Shown one piece after another: positions 39,407-47,830 of a stretch of 64,000 nt of DNA. Numbering within the stretch: the first letter of the stretch is position 1; each line of letters begins with the position of its first letter. This stretch comes from Streptomyces sp. NBC_01485 (lineage in GTDB: Bacteria > Actinomycetota > Actinomycetes > Streptomycetales > Streptomycetaceae): assembly GCF_036227125.1 (NCBI RefSeq), contig NZ_CP109435.1:5642001-5706000 (forward strand), written 5' to 3'. The notes under the pieces are model-generated. The model saw only the letters and a program-made list of their open reading frames with translations, was not told the DNA's origin and made no database searches. The translations under genes and the position numbers were made by a program.

Positions 39407-40651
39407 ATGGCCATAGGGGAGGCCGGTCTCGGGTCGGCGCGGCGTGGCTCACGGCCGAAGCGGCTGGAAGCGACGATGCGCGACAGACTCGGCCGGGAAT
39501 GCGTGTACGTGCCGTCGTGCAGATTCGGGCTGTTCGTGGCCTTGCGCCACTGGTGCCCGCCCGGCGGACGCGTGCTGATGTCGCCGGTCAACGACGACGT
39601 GATCTTCTTCGTCGTGCTCGCGGCCGGACTGAGACCGGTGCAGGCGCCGTTGAACCCGCTGGACGCGTCGATCGACGTCGACGCTGTGCCCGACGAGGTG
39701 TGGGGCTCGCTGTCTGGCGTGCTCACGACCAATCTGTACGGCAACCCGGACGACACTCCGCGCCTGCGGGAGAAGTGCGACACGCTGGGCATCCCGTTGT
39801 TCGAGGACGGGGCGCACGCGATCGGCAGCGAGGTGGGCGGCCGGCCGGTCGGGGCCTGGGGCGACGCCTCGGTCTTCAGCCTGTCCAAGCATGTCGGCGC
39901 CAAGGCCGGCGGTTTCCTGGCCTGCGCCGACCCGGGGCTGCGCGAGGCCCTGGAGAAGACCTGCGAGGACCTGCTGCTGCCGGGGCGGTTCACGGCGGAA
40001 CTCGCCTACACCGTCCGGCCGTTCGCGGAAGCGGCCGTGCGGGGGCTGCGGCTGCGGCGGGCGGCCTGGGCCACCATGCGGCTGCTCGGGCTGATGGAGC
40101 GGGAGGAGATCCGGATGCCGCTGCGGCCGGCCGAGCTGGCCCGTGCCGTCGACGCGGCGCCGGACCTCGCCGCGCACGACTCCTGGGTCCGCGTCGACAT
40201 GCACGACTACCGGCTGCGTTCGGGACCGCTGAGAGCGGGCCGTATCGGCCGCCGGCTCGACCGCCTGGACGAGGTGCTGACCGCCTGCCGGGCGGGCACG
40301 GAACTGCTGCTGTCCACACGCTGGGCGCAGCCCGCGGCACCCCGCGCCGACCGCGCCGACCACGTCCAACCCCTGTTCCGGGTCCCCTTGTTCGTCGCCG
40401 ACCGGGAGGCCGCGAGGGCGGCGCTCGCCCGGCGGGGCATCGTCGTCGGGTACCTCTATGACCCGCCGCTGGACGACTACGCGGGTGCCGCCTTCACCGA
40501 CCCGTCGCCCGATCCCGCAGGGGCGCGCTGGTTCGCCCGGCACGCGCTGCCCGTGGATCCGCTGCGGGCCCGGCAGGTCGTCGAGGTGCTCCAGGAATCC
40601 GGCGTACGGCCGGCCGAGGTGCCGGGAGGGCTGGAGCCGACCCGTGGCTGA
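39407..40651 (+). CDS. DegT/DnrJ/EryC1/StrS-family PLP aminotransferase
   Basis: This 414-residue PLP enzyme belongs to the sugar aminotransferase fold. The internal aldimine Lys161 is in VFSLSKHVGAKAGGF and the PLP-contacting Asp134 in LFEDGAHAIGSE; VLTTNLYGNPDDTPRL is the usual preceding strand. The family makes amino sugars from keto-sugar nucleotides. This member diverges from standard ones after residue 200, with an Arg-rich helical region, so the substrate could differ. ATG 39407 follows GGGGGCG. Its end overlaps the flippase start by 8 bp, so the two are coupled, supporting a role in a precursor for an exported glycan. Confidence 0.85.
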   Translation: MAIGEAGLGSARRGSRPKRLEATMRDRLGRECVYVPSCRFGLFVALRHWCPPGGRVLMSPVNDDVIFFVVLAAGLRPVQAPLNPLDASIDVDAVPDEVWGSLSGVLTTNLYGNPDDTPRLREKCDTLGIPLFEDGAHAIGSEVGGRPVGAWGDASVFSLSKHVGAKAGGFLACADPGLREALEKTCEDLLLPGRFTAELAYTVRPFAEAAVRGLRLRRAAWATMRLLGLMEREEIRMPLRPAELARAVDAAPDLAAHDSWVRVDMHDYRLRSGPLRAGRIGRRLDRLDEVLTACRAGTELLLSTRWAQPAAPRADRADHVQPLFRVPLFVADREAARAALARRGIVVGYLYDPPLDDYAGAAFTDPSPDPAGARWFARHALPVDPLRARQVVEVLQESGVRPAEVPGGLEPTRG

Positions 40652-43019
40652 GACCCAGGCCGAGATCCAGGTACCCGAGCCCTCGGCGCCGTCCGCCGGG
40701 ACGGAGGCGGCAGGCCCGGCGCCGGCCGGCAGCGGCCGAGGCTCCGACTCCCTGTTCCGGAACGCCTACTTCCTGATGCTCAGCACGGGCGTCTCCGCCG
40801 TGCTGGGACTGGGCTTCTGGCTGGTGGCCGCGCGCTACTACTCGGAGGAGGCCGTCGGGCAGGGCTCGGCCGCGATCGCGGCGATGCGGCTGCTCGCCAG
40901 CGTCACGGCGACGACGATGATCGGCGCCGTCGTCCGCTTCGTGCCGCGCGCGGGACGGGCCACGGGCTCGCTGGTGTGGCGGGCGTACGCGGCCAGTTCG
41001 GTGGTCGTGGCCGTCGCCGCGTTCGTCTTCCTGCTCACCCTCGATCTGTGGGGGGCGACGTACGCACCGCTCGGCACGACGGCCGCGGGGGCGGTGTTCG
41101 TCGTCGCGTGTGTGGCGTGGGCCCTGCTCACCCTCCAGGACGGGGTGCTCACCGGGCTGCGCAGATCGGGGTGGGTGCCCCTCGGCAACGCGGTGTTCTC
41201 GGTGGGCAAGCTGATCCTGCTGGTCGTCGTCGCGACCGCGCTGCCGGTGCTCGGCATCTTCGTGTCCTGGGCCGTCGCGATCGCGTTCTCGACCCTGCCG
41301 CTGGGCTGGTTGATCTTCCGCAGGCTGATCCCGCGCCAGGCCGCCGCCGACCGCGACCTGGAGCCCCCCGCGCTGCGGGAGATGGGCCGCTTCCTGGCCG
41401 GGGACTCGCTGGGCGCGCTGTTCAGCCTGGCGATGATCAACCTGCTGCCGGTGATGGTCGCGGTCCGCTTCAGCGCGGCGGAGAACGGCTACTTCTACGT
41501 GGCGTACACCGTCGGCGGCACGATGGAGTTCATGGCCATCAACATGGCCTCCTCCCTCACCGCGCACGCCTCGCACGACCCGCGCCGGCTCGCCGACGGA
41601 GTACGCGGGGCGCTGCGCCGGATGGCGCTGCTGCTGGTGCCGGTGGTGCTCGTGCTGGTGCTGTTCGCCCCGCAGATCCTGCTGCCGTTCAACGAGGACT
41701 ACGCCGAGCACGGCACCACCGTGCTGCGGCTGCTGGCCGCGGGGGCGCTGCCCAGGGTCGTGGTCGAGCTGTACATCGGGGTGCTGCGGGTGCAGGGCCG
41801 TACCGGGGTGCTCGCCGCGCTCCAGGGCGCCATGTGCACGCTCGTGCTGGGCGCCGCGGCCGTGCTGTTCGCCCCGGCCGGGATCGCGGGCGCGGGCTGG
41901 GCGGTGCTGCTCAGCATGACCCTGATCGCCGCCGTCTCCGCCGTCGGCCTGCGCTCCGCGTTGCGCCGCAACGACCGCCTGCCCGCAGGACGGTCCGCCG
42001 TCGCCCCGGCCTACGGCACGCGCTGGGCGCGGCTGAACGCCACCGCCGGGTACGGCACGAACTGGGCGCGCCGGGCGGCGTACGAGCGGGAGGGCATCGA
42101 CGAGGACACGGTCACCCTGTTCATAGGGCGTCCCGGGTACGAACGTGAGGCGTTGCAGGCGGACACGCTCGCGCTGATCGTGCGGCCGCACGGGGGCGGT
42201 GGACGGGATGCGGTGGCCGACGAGGAGAGCGTGGCCCACGAGGAGGACGCGGCTCGGAGTGGTGCGGCGGTGCGGTCCTCGTCCGCCCGGGCACGGGCAC
42301 GGGGGCGGTGGGTCGGGGGCGTCCTGTGGGGTCTGCTCGGTGTGGGGACCGCGGTGTTCTGGGCGGCGTTGCGCGAGCTGCCGTGGTCCGACGGGCCGTC
42401 GGCCGATGTGCTGACCGGGCGTCAGTTGCTGGCGGCGCTGCCGCTCACGGCGCTCGTCGCCGGGGGGCTCGTGCTCGTGGTGTTCGTCGGGGCGGTGACG
42501 TTGCGCGCCGCGAGAGACGCGTGGTTGCCGGGGGCTGCGCTGGGGTCCGCGCTGCTCGCCCTGTACGCCGTACCCGTCGCCTTCGGCTGGGAACCGACGC
42601 CGGTCGGTGGGGCGTTGTACGGGAAAGCAGCCCGTTTCCTCGCGGACGGGGTGGGGCTCGACGGGCCCGAGCCGCTGTTGCGGTGGGCGCCGCCGGCCGG
42701 GCAGCTCCTGTGTCTCATACCGCTGTGGCTGCTGCTGGCGCGCGCGGGCCGGCGGCTGACGTGGCCGGGGCGCTGGGGGGTCCTGTACCTCGTCGCGCTG
42801 GGCGACTGGGTGTGGCGGCAGGAGCTCGCGCCGACGGCGCTGCCCCTGTTCGGCGTCCTCGTTCTCGTGCTCGCCCTCGCCACCCTGTCGCTGCGGCTCT
42901 GCGGGAAGGAGAGACGGGCGCAGGACCGGCGGCGAACTGTCAGCGAGGCGGGACGGGCTGGTGGAAGTAGCCGTTCTTCCCCGCCTCGCGGTAACCGTCG
43001 AGACCCGGGCCCGCGTTGA
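40644..43019 (+). CDS. Wzx-like polysaccharide flippase fused to an extra membrane domain
   Basis: The 791-residue protein begins with a hydrophilic Pro/Ala segment, then an oligosaccharide flippase (MOP/Wzx-like) domain with about 12 helices (about 33-450; e.g. FRNAYFLMLSTGVSAVLGLG and ENGYFYVAYTVGGTMEFMA). After a cytoplasmic linker (about 455-550) with the repeated pattern YGT-(R/N)-WAR comes a second membrane domain of about six helices (about 555-755), then a basic tail. Ordinary flippases are 420-520 residues. The extra domain has no motif that I recognise. GTG 40644 overlaps the aminotransferase. The 3' end overlaps the convergent GH26-like gene by 80 bp. Confidence 0.82.
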   Translation: MAETQAEIQVPEPSAPSAGTEAAGPAPAGSGRGSDSLFRNAYFLMLSTGVSAVLGLGFWLVAARYYSEEAVGQGSAAIAAMRLLASVTATTMIGAVVRFVPRAGRATGSLVWRAYAASSVVVAVAAFVFLLTLDLWGATYAPLGTTAAGAVFVVACVAWALLTLQDGVLTGLRRSGWVPLGNAVFSVGKLILLVVVATALPVLGIFVSWAVAIAFSTLPLGWLIFRRLIPRQAAADRDLEPPALREMGRFLAGDSLGALFSLAMINLLPVMVAVRFSAAENGYFYVAYTVGGTMEFMAINMASSLTAHASHDPRRLADGVRGALRRMALLLVPVVLVLVLFAPQILLPFNEDYAEHGTTVLRLLAAGALPRVVVELYIGVLRVQGRTGVLAALQGAMCTLVLGAAAVLFAPAGIAGAGWAVLLSMTLIAAVSAVGLRSALRRNDRLPAGRSAVAPAYGTRWARLNATAGYGTNWARRAAYEREGIDEDTVTLFIGRPGYEREALQADTLALIVRPHGGGGRDAVADEESVAHEEDAARSGAAVRSSSARARARGRWVGGVLWGLLGVGTAVFWAALRELPWSDGPSADVLTGRQLLAALPLTALVAGGLVLVVFVGAVTLRAARDAWLPGAALGSALLALYAVPVAFGWEPTPVGGALYGKAARFLADGVGLDGPEPLLRWAPPAGQLLCLIPLWLLLARAGRRLTWPGRWGVLYLVALGDWVWRQELAPTALPLFGVLVLVLALATLSLRLCGKERRAQDRRRTVSEAGRAGGSSRSSPPRGNRRDPGPR

Positions 43020-44400
43020 CGGTCAGATCGCACGCTGCCTGGTCGGAGGTCGGCCGGTTCCAGTGCACCAGCGCCTTCACGTCGGGGAGCTGCTTCACGG
43101 CGGCGGGGATCTGGGTGTACCAGTCGCGCTGGCGCTGCGGGGCACCGGCGTCGGGCGCGGTGGCGAACTCCGCGAGCATCACGGGCTTGTCGTCGGTGAT
43201 GTTCGCGCGCAGCCACTCGTAGCTGGGCCGCTGGCTGCGCAGGAAGTCCTTCCAGTCGGTGGTGTCGTGGCACTCGTAGTAGTTGTACTGGTCCATGGCG
43301 ATCCAGTCGACGTACGCGTCCCCGGGGTAGAGCGCCTTCATGTCGGCCGCGCTGCCGAGGTAGCCGGAGACGGTCCACACCCACACGACGTTGTCGGCGC
43401 CCAGTTTCCGGAACCGGTCGCGAAGGTGGCGGTACGCCGCGATGAACTCCTTCGGGGTGCCGGCGCCTTCCTTGATGCGGGCGTCGGTCTCCTGGTCGAA
43501 GGAGAGGAAGACACGTTTCCCGTAGGCCTTGATACGCCGGATCTGCGGATCGAGGATCTTCTCGTCGAGTTTTCCGGAGGCGATGTTCTTCCAGCCGAGC
43601 TGGGTCTCCGTCCAGTTCTCGTGGTGCGGCTCGGTCCAGACGGTGGACTCCCAGGCCAGCATGAGCAGCCGGTCCTTGCCGAGGTCTACTTCGTCGGGGG
43701 TGAGCAGTTCTCCGTCGAGCTCGGTGCCGGACATGTCGTGGTAGTTGTAGACGAGGTCGAGCCTGCGGCCGATCCGCTTCTCGAAGCCGAGGACGGCGTC
43801 CTTGAGCGAGCCGTTCCCTGCGTACGGCACGGCGGCGCCCCACCAGGCGCCGCAGGGCGGAACCAGCGAGCCGGTCGGGGCGCAGGGACCGGTGGGCAGC
43901 TCGCCCGAGGCGGCGTTGTCGGGCAGGGCGTCCGTGGCGGACTCCGGGTCCTCGGAGCGGCCGGCCCAGATGCCGATCCCGGCGAGCAACGCGGCCACCG
44001 CCACGAGTACGACAGCCGTGCAGGAGCGCCGCCTTACACCCCTCGTCCTGTCCCGCACGTCGCCGTCGCCCTTCATGCCGCCCCCCGTGGCAGCGCCCCC
44101 TGTGGCACGACCACCCGTGGCGCCACTCCCTGTGCCGCTGCCCGTATCGCCCTCCACGTCGTCAGTCATGGCACGGCCAGTGCCGCCGTTCCCCTTACCG
44201 CCACGCATGGAAACCCCCGTGCCGTTCCCCGTATCGCCTGTATCGCCCGTACCACTCGCATCGCCCTTATCGCGCCTCACGGGACGGCTCCCCGTGTCCG
44301 TCCCGCCGCCCGGCTTCGACGGCTCGTGTGGCCCGCGCAGCCCGTCCCGGTTCCGGTTCTGGGTCCAGGTCCTGTTCCGGAAGCGGTGGCGTCCCGTCAT
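42940..44400 (-). CDS. Membrane-anchored GH26-like glycoside hydrolase
   Basis: The 486-residue protein has a long low-complexity N-terminus (1-115; Gly, Thr, Asp, Arg with GDTGDTGNG-type repeats), one membrane helix (about 127-146) and an extracellular (beta/alpha)8-like domain. The domain matches GH26: PCGAWWGAAVPY, acid/base Glu in FLSFDQETDARI, VWVWTVSGYLG, YVDWIAMDQYNYYECHD and nucleophile Glu in KPVMLAEFAT. GH26 enzymes cleave beta-mannan or mixed beta-glucans. ATG 44400 forms an ATGA overlap with the upstream gene's stop; later ATGs (44208, 44169, 44076) would drop the low-complexity part. It would trim or release the glycan made by its neighbours. Confidence 0.85.
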   Translation of the reverse strand: MTGRHRFRNRTWTQNRNRDGLRGPHEPSKPGGGTDTGSRPVRRDKGDASGTGDTGDTGNGTGVSMRGGKGNGGTGRAMTDDVEGDTGSGTGSGATGGRATGGAATGGGMKGDGDVRDRTRGVRRRSCTAVVLVAVAALLAGIGIWAGRSEDPESATDALPDNAASGELPTGPCAPTGSLVPPCGAWWGAAVPYAGNGSLKDAVLGFEKRIGRRLDLVYNYHDMSGTELDGELLTPDEVDLGKDRLLMLAWESTVWTEPHHENWTETQLGWKNIASGKLDEKILDPQIRRIKAYGKRVFLSFDQETDARIKEGAGTPKEFIAAYRHLRDRFRKLGADNVVWVWTVSGYLGSAADMKALYPGDAYVDWIAMDQYNYYECHDTTDWKDFLRSQRPSYEWLRANITDDKPVMLAEFATAPDAGAPQRQRDWYTQIPAAVKQLPDVKALVHWNRPTSDQAACDLTVNAGPGLDGYREAGKNGYFHQPVPPR

Positions 44401-44942
44401 GTGGTGCTGCCGGCGGAGGGCCTGCGTTTGGGCTTGGTGCGTTCGAGGGCGCCGCGTCGTGCGGCGGGCAGGGGCAGGCCCGGCAGGGCCGCGGTGATCG
44501 TCGTGAAACCGGCGAGTGAGACGAGGAAGACGGTCATCGAGAAGCCCTTCACCAGGAACAGCGAGGTGGCGGTGAGCACGCCGAGCGAGAGGCTGATGGG
44601 CGCGGCGAGCGCGACGGCCTCCAGCCGGGCGCCGGCGGCCAGCGCGCCCGGCTGCGGATACAGCGCCGCGCAGCCCGGGCCGAACAGGACGAAGAGCAGT
44701 ACCGGGATCCAGCGCAGCGGAGCGGGGCCGGGCACGGTGGTGGCGGCCAGTGCCAGCCAGCCCGAGACCGCGACGAGCACTCTGCGGACTCTGCGGACTC
44801 TGAGCACTCTGCGGGCTCTGAGGTGAGTCGAGGCGATCCCGGTGCCCTTGGACTGGTCGGCCCGGTCGGCATGGTTGGCCCGGTCGGCCCGGTATGCCTC
44901 GGCGGTGGTGTTCGTCGGTTCGGTCGCTTCGTGGTCGGTCAT
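44397..44942 (-). CDS. Small polytopic membrane protein of the glycan cluster
   Basis: The 181-residue protein has a charged N-terminus (1-45) with short repeats (RADRANHADRADQ; RRVLRVRRVRRVLV), then three or four membrane helices (about 48-145) and a basic tail ending KPKRRPSAGSTT. I do not recognise the family. The arginine-rich segment is encoded by a 9-bp DNA repeat (CTCTGCGGA) near 44778-44820. ATG 44942 has AAGGTG at good spacing. It lies 25 bp after the glycosyltransferase-like gene and overlaps the GH26-like gene by 4 bp, so it belongs to this operon. It might be a polymerase or export accessory subunit. Confidence 0.7.
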   Translation of the reverse strand: MTDHEATEPTNTTAEAYRADRANHADRADQSKGTGIASTHLRARRVLRVRRVRRVLVAVSGWLALAATTVPGPAPLRWIPVLLFVLFGPGCAALYPQPGALAAGARLEAVALAAPISLSLGVLTATSLFLVKGFSMTVFLVSLAGFTTITAALPGLPLPAARRGALERTKPKRRPSAGSTT

Positions 44943-44967
44943 CGGGCACCTTGTGGTCGGTCATCGA

Positions 44968-46851
44968 TCATCGGGCGGCCGGGCGGTACTCCAGGACGAC
45001 GCCGTAAGGGTGGCTTTCGACGGTCCGGAAGAGGGGTGAGGCGGTCAGTTTCGACCGCAGGGTCTCGAAGCCGTCGGCGGGCAGCAGGCCCTCGCCGGTG
45101 GCGTAGATGTCCTGGGTGCGGGTGAGGACGACGTACGCCTTCGTGCCCGGCGTGATTCCGGCGGCGAGGTAGGCGGCGGGGTCCTTCAGCATCTTCTCGT
45201 TCTCGGGCAGTGCCTGTTCGGCGAAGAACCAGTGTTCGAGGCGGTCGTAGTGGCGGAGCGCCTGCGGGAAGGAACCGGTGGTGGCGAGGATCAGCGAACC
45301 GTCGGGCGCCGCGTCGAGGGCCCTGGTGACCAGCGCGGTCTCCTGGGGCGGCGTGTAGAACATCTGCTCCTTGCCGTAGTACGACGGCAGGAAGCCGGCC
45401 AGCAGCACCAGCAGAACGGCCGGCAGGGCGACGGCCGCGGCCCGGCGCCGTAGCACCCTCGCCCTGCTGCGGTGGGTCCCCGCGACGGCCGGCACGAGCG
45501 CGGCGGCGGCGAAGAAGGCCGCGCCGGGCAGGGCGAACAGGTAGACGCGGAAGAGCATCTCGCCGCCGTAGTCGTTGACGGCGAACAGCGGCACCGGGGC
45601 GACGGACACCAGCAGCAGCGGCAGCGCGCTGCGGGTCAGCCGGCGCCGCAGCACGACGGCGGTCCCGGCGAGGACGGCGATCGCCAGCACCATCGCCACG
45701 TTGGCGGTTCCCGCGAGTTCGGGACCGGGTCCGGTGAGCTGTCCCGCGTAGCCCGCGCGCGAGTTCTCGGTCAGTTCGCCGATCGACTTCCTGATGGTGG
45801 CGAGCGTCTCGACGAACAGCGGCCGCCCCATGGTCAGGTCCCAGGTGAGCATCAGCAGCGCGGCGACGACCAGCAGCCCGTAGTTGCGGTAGCGGCGCGT
45901 GAAACTGAGCGCGAGCAGACAGATGGTGAGCATCACCGGGGTGAGCTGGTGCGTGGCGTTGACGGCGGCGATCAGCGGGGCCAGGATCACCACGCAGACC
46001 GCGCGCTGCCTGCTGCCCGTCGGCGGCGGGACGGGGGCGGCCACGGGGTCGAGGTAGGTGCGGTCCCGTAGCCGCCCTGCCGAGCCGGGCCGCACGAAGT
46101 GCCGCAGCACCACCGCGAGCACCGTCAGATGCAGCAGGTACGCGAGTGCCTGCGGGGCGAAGTAGTCCTGGCCCACCCAGTTGGCGAGCTGGAAGATCCA
46201 CACGGCGGTCCAGATCAGCCGCCAGTCCTCGCAGAAGGTGCGGTAGATCAGGACGAGCACCGGGATCATGAGCAGGCCGACGACGATGGGCGCCCAGTTG
46301 GCGTACGCGGCGGCGCTCTCCACGCCGAACGCGCGCACCAGGCCCGCGTTGAGCGTGAAGAAGCCCGGCCACTGGTCGTACGCCGACATGTTGCCCGACA
46401 ACGCCGCACCCGGCCGCAACTCACCGTTGGCGAGCAGCGTGTTGACGATGGCGTCGTGCTTGGAGGCCCACGGGTAGCGCACCGCGTCGTACAGCACCGC
46501 CGGGGGCGCCTTGAGCGCGAACAGCAGCGCGGCACAGTGCGCGGCAGGCCACCAGGGCGCCGTGCCCGCGCGCCGCAGACTGAGGACGAAGCCCGCGGTG
46601 AGGACCAGCAACGACAGGTAGTAGGCGGCCGGGAGCCGGTCCAGCAGGCCGTAGTCGCCCATCTCCCGGAAGCCGATGCGGGGCAGCGCGTACACCCACA
46701 GCCCGGCGGCGAGCAGCAGCGTCAGCAGGGCGGCGTCCGGCGGGCGGCGCGGGATCCGCCACGGTCTGCGTCGTTCACCGCCGGTGGTCGGCGGCGCAGG
46801 GGCGGGTAGCTCGCTGCTCTCGGTGGTCGGTACAGGCACATGCTGCTGCAC
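44968..46851 (-). CDS. Polytopic membrane protein, probable GT-C type glycosyltransferase or polymerase
   Basis: The 627-residue protein has about 12-13 membrane helices after a Pro/Thr-rich N-terminus, and a soluble C-terminal domain of about 120 residues (from about 505, LPSYYGKEQMFYTPPQET onward). The first extracellular loop (about 140-175: KHDAIVNTLLANGEL and NMSAYDQWPGFFTLNAG) has acidic and aromatic residues placed as in GT-C enzymes, which use lipid-linked sugars outside the membrane. A Wzy-like polymerase is the alternative. ATG 46851 lies 130 bp after the deacetylase stop, so it may have its own promoter. Confidence 0.72.
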   Translation of the reverse strand: MQQHVPVPTTESSELPAPAPPTTGGERRRPWRIPRRPPDAALLTLLLAAGLWVYALPRIGFREMGDYGLLDRLPAAYYLSLLVLTAGFVLSLRRAGTAPWWPAAHCAALLFALKAPPAVLYDAVRYPWASKHDAIVNTLLANGELRPGAALSGNMSAYDQWPGFFTLNAGLVRAFGVESAAAYANWAPIVVGLLMIPVLVLIYRTFCEDWRLIWTAVWIFQLANWVGQDYFAPQALAYLLHLTVLAVVLRHFVRPGSAGRLRDRTYLDPVAAPVPPPTGSRQRAVCVVILAPLIAAVNATHQLTPVMLTICLLALSFTRRYRNYGLLVVAALLMLTWDLTMGRPLFVETLATIRKSIGELTENSRAGYAGQLTGPGPELAGTANVAMVLAIAVLAGTAVVLRRRLTRSALPLLLVSVAPVPLFAVNDYGGEMLFRVYLFALPGAAFFAAAALVPAVAGTHRSRARVLRRRAAAVALPAVLLVLLAGFLPSYYGKEQMFYTPPQETALVTRALDAAPDGSLILATTGSFPQALRHYDRLEHWFFAEQALPENEKMLKDPAAYLAAGITPGTKAYVVLTRTQDIYATGEGLLPADGFETLRSKLTASPLFRTVESHPYGVVLEYRPAAR

Positions 46852-46981
46852 GCTGAAGCTCCCCTCCCCCAGGTCAACTATAGGAATTTCGTCGCCTTTT
46901 CACACCAAAATCGTCAAAGCCTCCTCCGTGACGGCCACACCTCGTCGCCCCTGGCCTCTGCCCTCGCCCTCGCCCTCGGGC

Positions 46982-47830
46982 TCAGCCGGCGAAGAGCGGC
47001 CCCCGGACGACGGCGCGGGCGTGGCGGTACCACCGCCAGCCGACCGTCCTCGGCCCGTCGCGATACGGGGCGATCCGGGCGCCGGAACCCGTCAGCCAGC
47101 CCTCGACGTCGGCGACGGTGTGGCTGCGGCGCACGATGAGCCGGGCGATGCGGTAGCGCTCGTCGCGGTCCGAACTCAGCGCGTGCCGCACGGCGGTGGC
47201 CGTCTCGTAGCCCGCGGCGGCCGCCATCCGCCGTACCCGACCGCTGTTGTAGCCGTGCGGATAGGCGAGGTGGCGGACGAGGTGGCCGAGGGCGTCCTCC
47301 AACACCGAGCGGGACGCCCGCAGTTCGTGCGCGAGCGCCCGGGGCGCGAGGGTGTCCAACTGCGCGTGGGTGACCGTGTGGCTGCCGATCTCCATGCCGT
47401 ACTGCTCCAGCCGCGCCGCCTGCTGCAACGTCATCATCGGCGCGGGCGGCAGCAGACTGCGCCCGCCCGGGGCGATGGCGCCGGTCGTGAGATAGGCGGT
47501 GGCGGACAGCCCGCGCCCGGCCAGCGCCTCGGCGGTCGCACCCGGCAGGTCGGCGAAACCGTCGTCGAAGGTGAGCAGCACCGGCCGGGACGGCAACGGC
47601 GCCCGCCCCGCGAGGTGGTCGGCGAGCGCGCTGATCGTGACGGGCGTGCGTCCGCTGTCGACGACGGCGTCCAGATGCTCGCCGAACTGCTTCGGACTGA
47701 CGGTGAACTCGGCGATCCAGTCCGGCGGATCCTCCATCACGGCGTGGTACAGGAACACCGGGATGCTGTCCCCTCGGTCCCTCCTGTCCCCTCCATCCCC
47801 CCTGTTCTCTCTGTGCGCGGACGCCGTCAT
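46982..47830 (-). CDS. Polysaccharide deacetylase (CE4/NodB family)
   Basis: The 282-residue protein is a CE4 deacetylase with metal-binding TFDDGFAD (about 104-111), SHTVTH (His pair, about 150-155) and the catalytic-barrel strand HLAYPHGYNS. FLYHAVMEDPP at the start is typical of the YadE/PgaB-like branch. No signal peptide or membrane helix is apparent, so it may act inside the cell on lipid-linked intermediates, or be exported by another route. It is coupled to the upstream GT2 by a 4-bp overlap. Confidence 0.9.
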   Translation of the reverse strand: MTASAHRENRGDGGDRRDRGDSIPVFLYHAVMEDPPDWIAEFTVSPKQFGEHLDAVVDSGRTPVTISALADHLAGRAPLPSRPVLLTFDDGFADLPGATAEALAGRGLSATAYLTTGAIAPGGRSLLPPAPMMTLQQAARLEQYGMEIGSHTVTHAQLDTLAPRALAHELRASRSVLEDALGHLVRHLAYPHGYNSGRVRRMAAAAGYETATAVRHALSSDRDERYRIARLIVRRSHTVADVEGWLTGSGARIAPYRDGPRTVGWRWYRHARAVVRGPLFAG

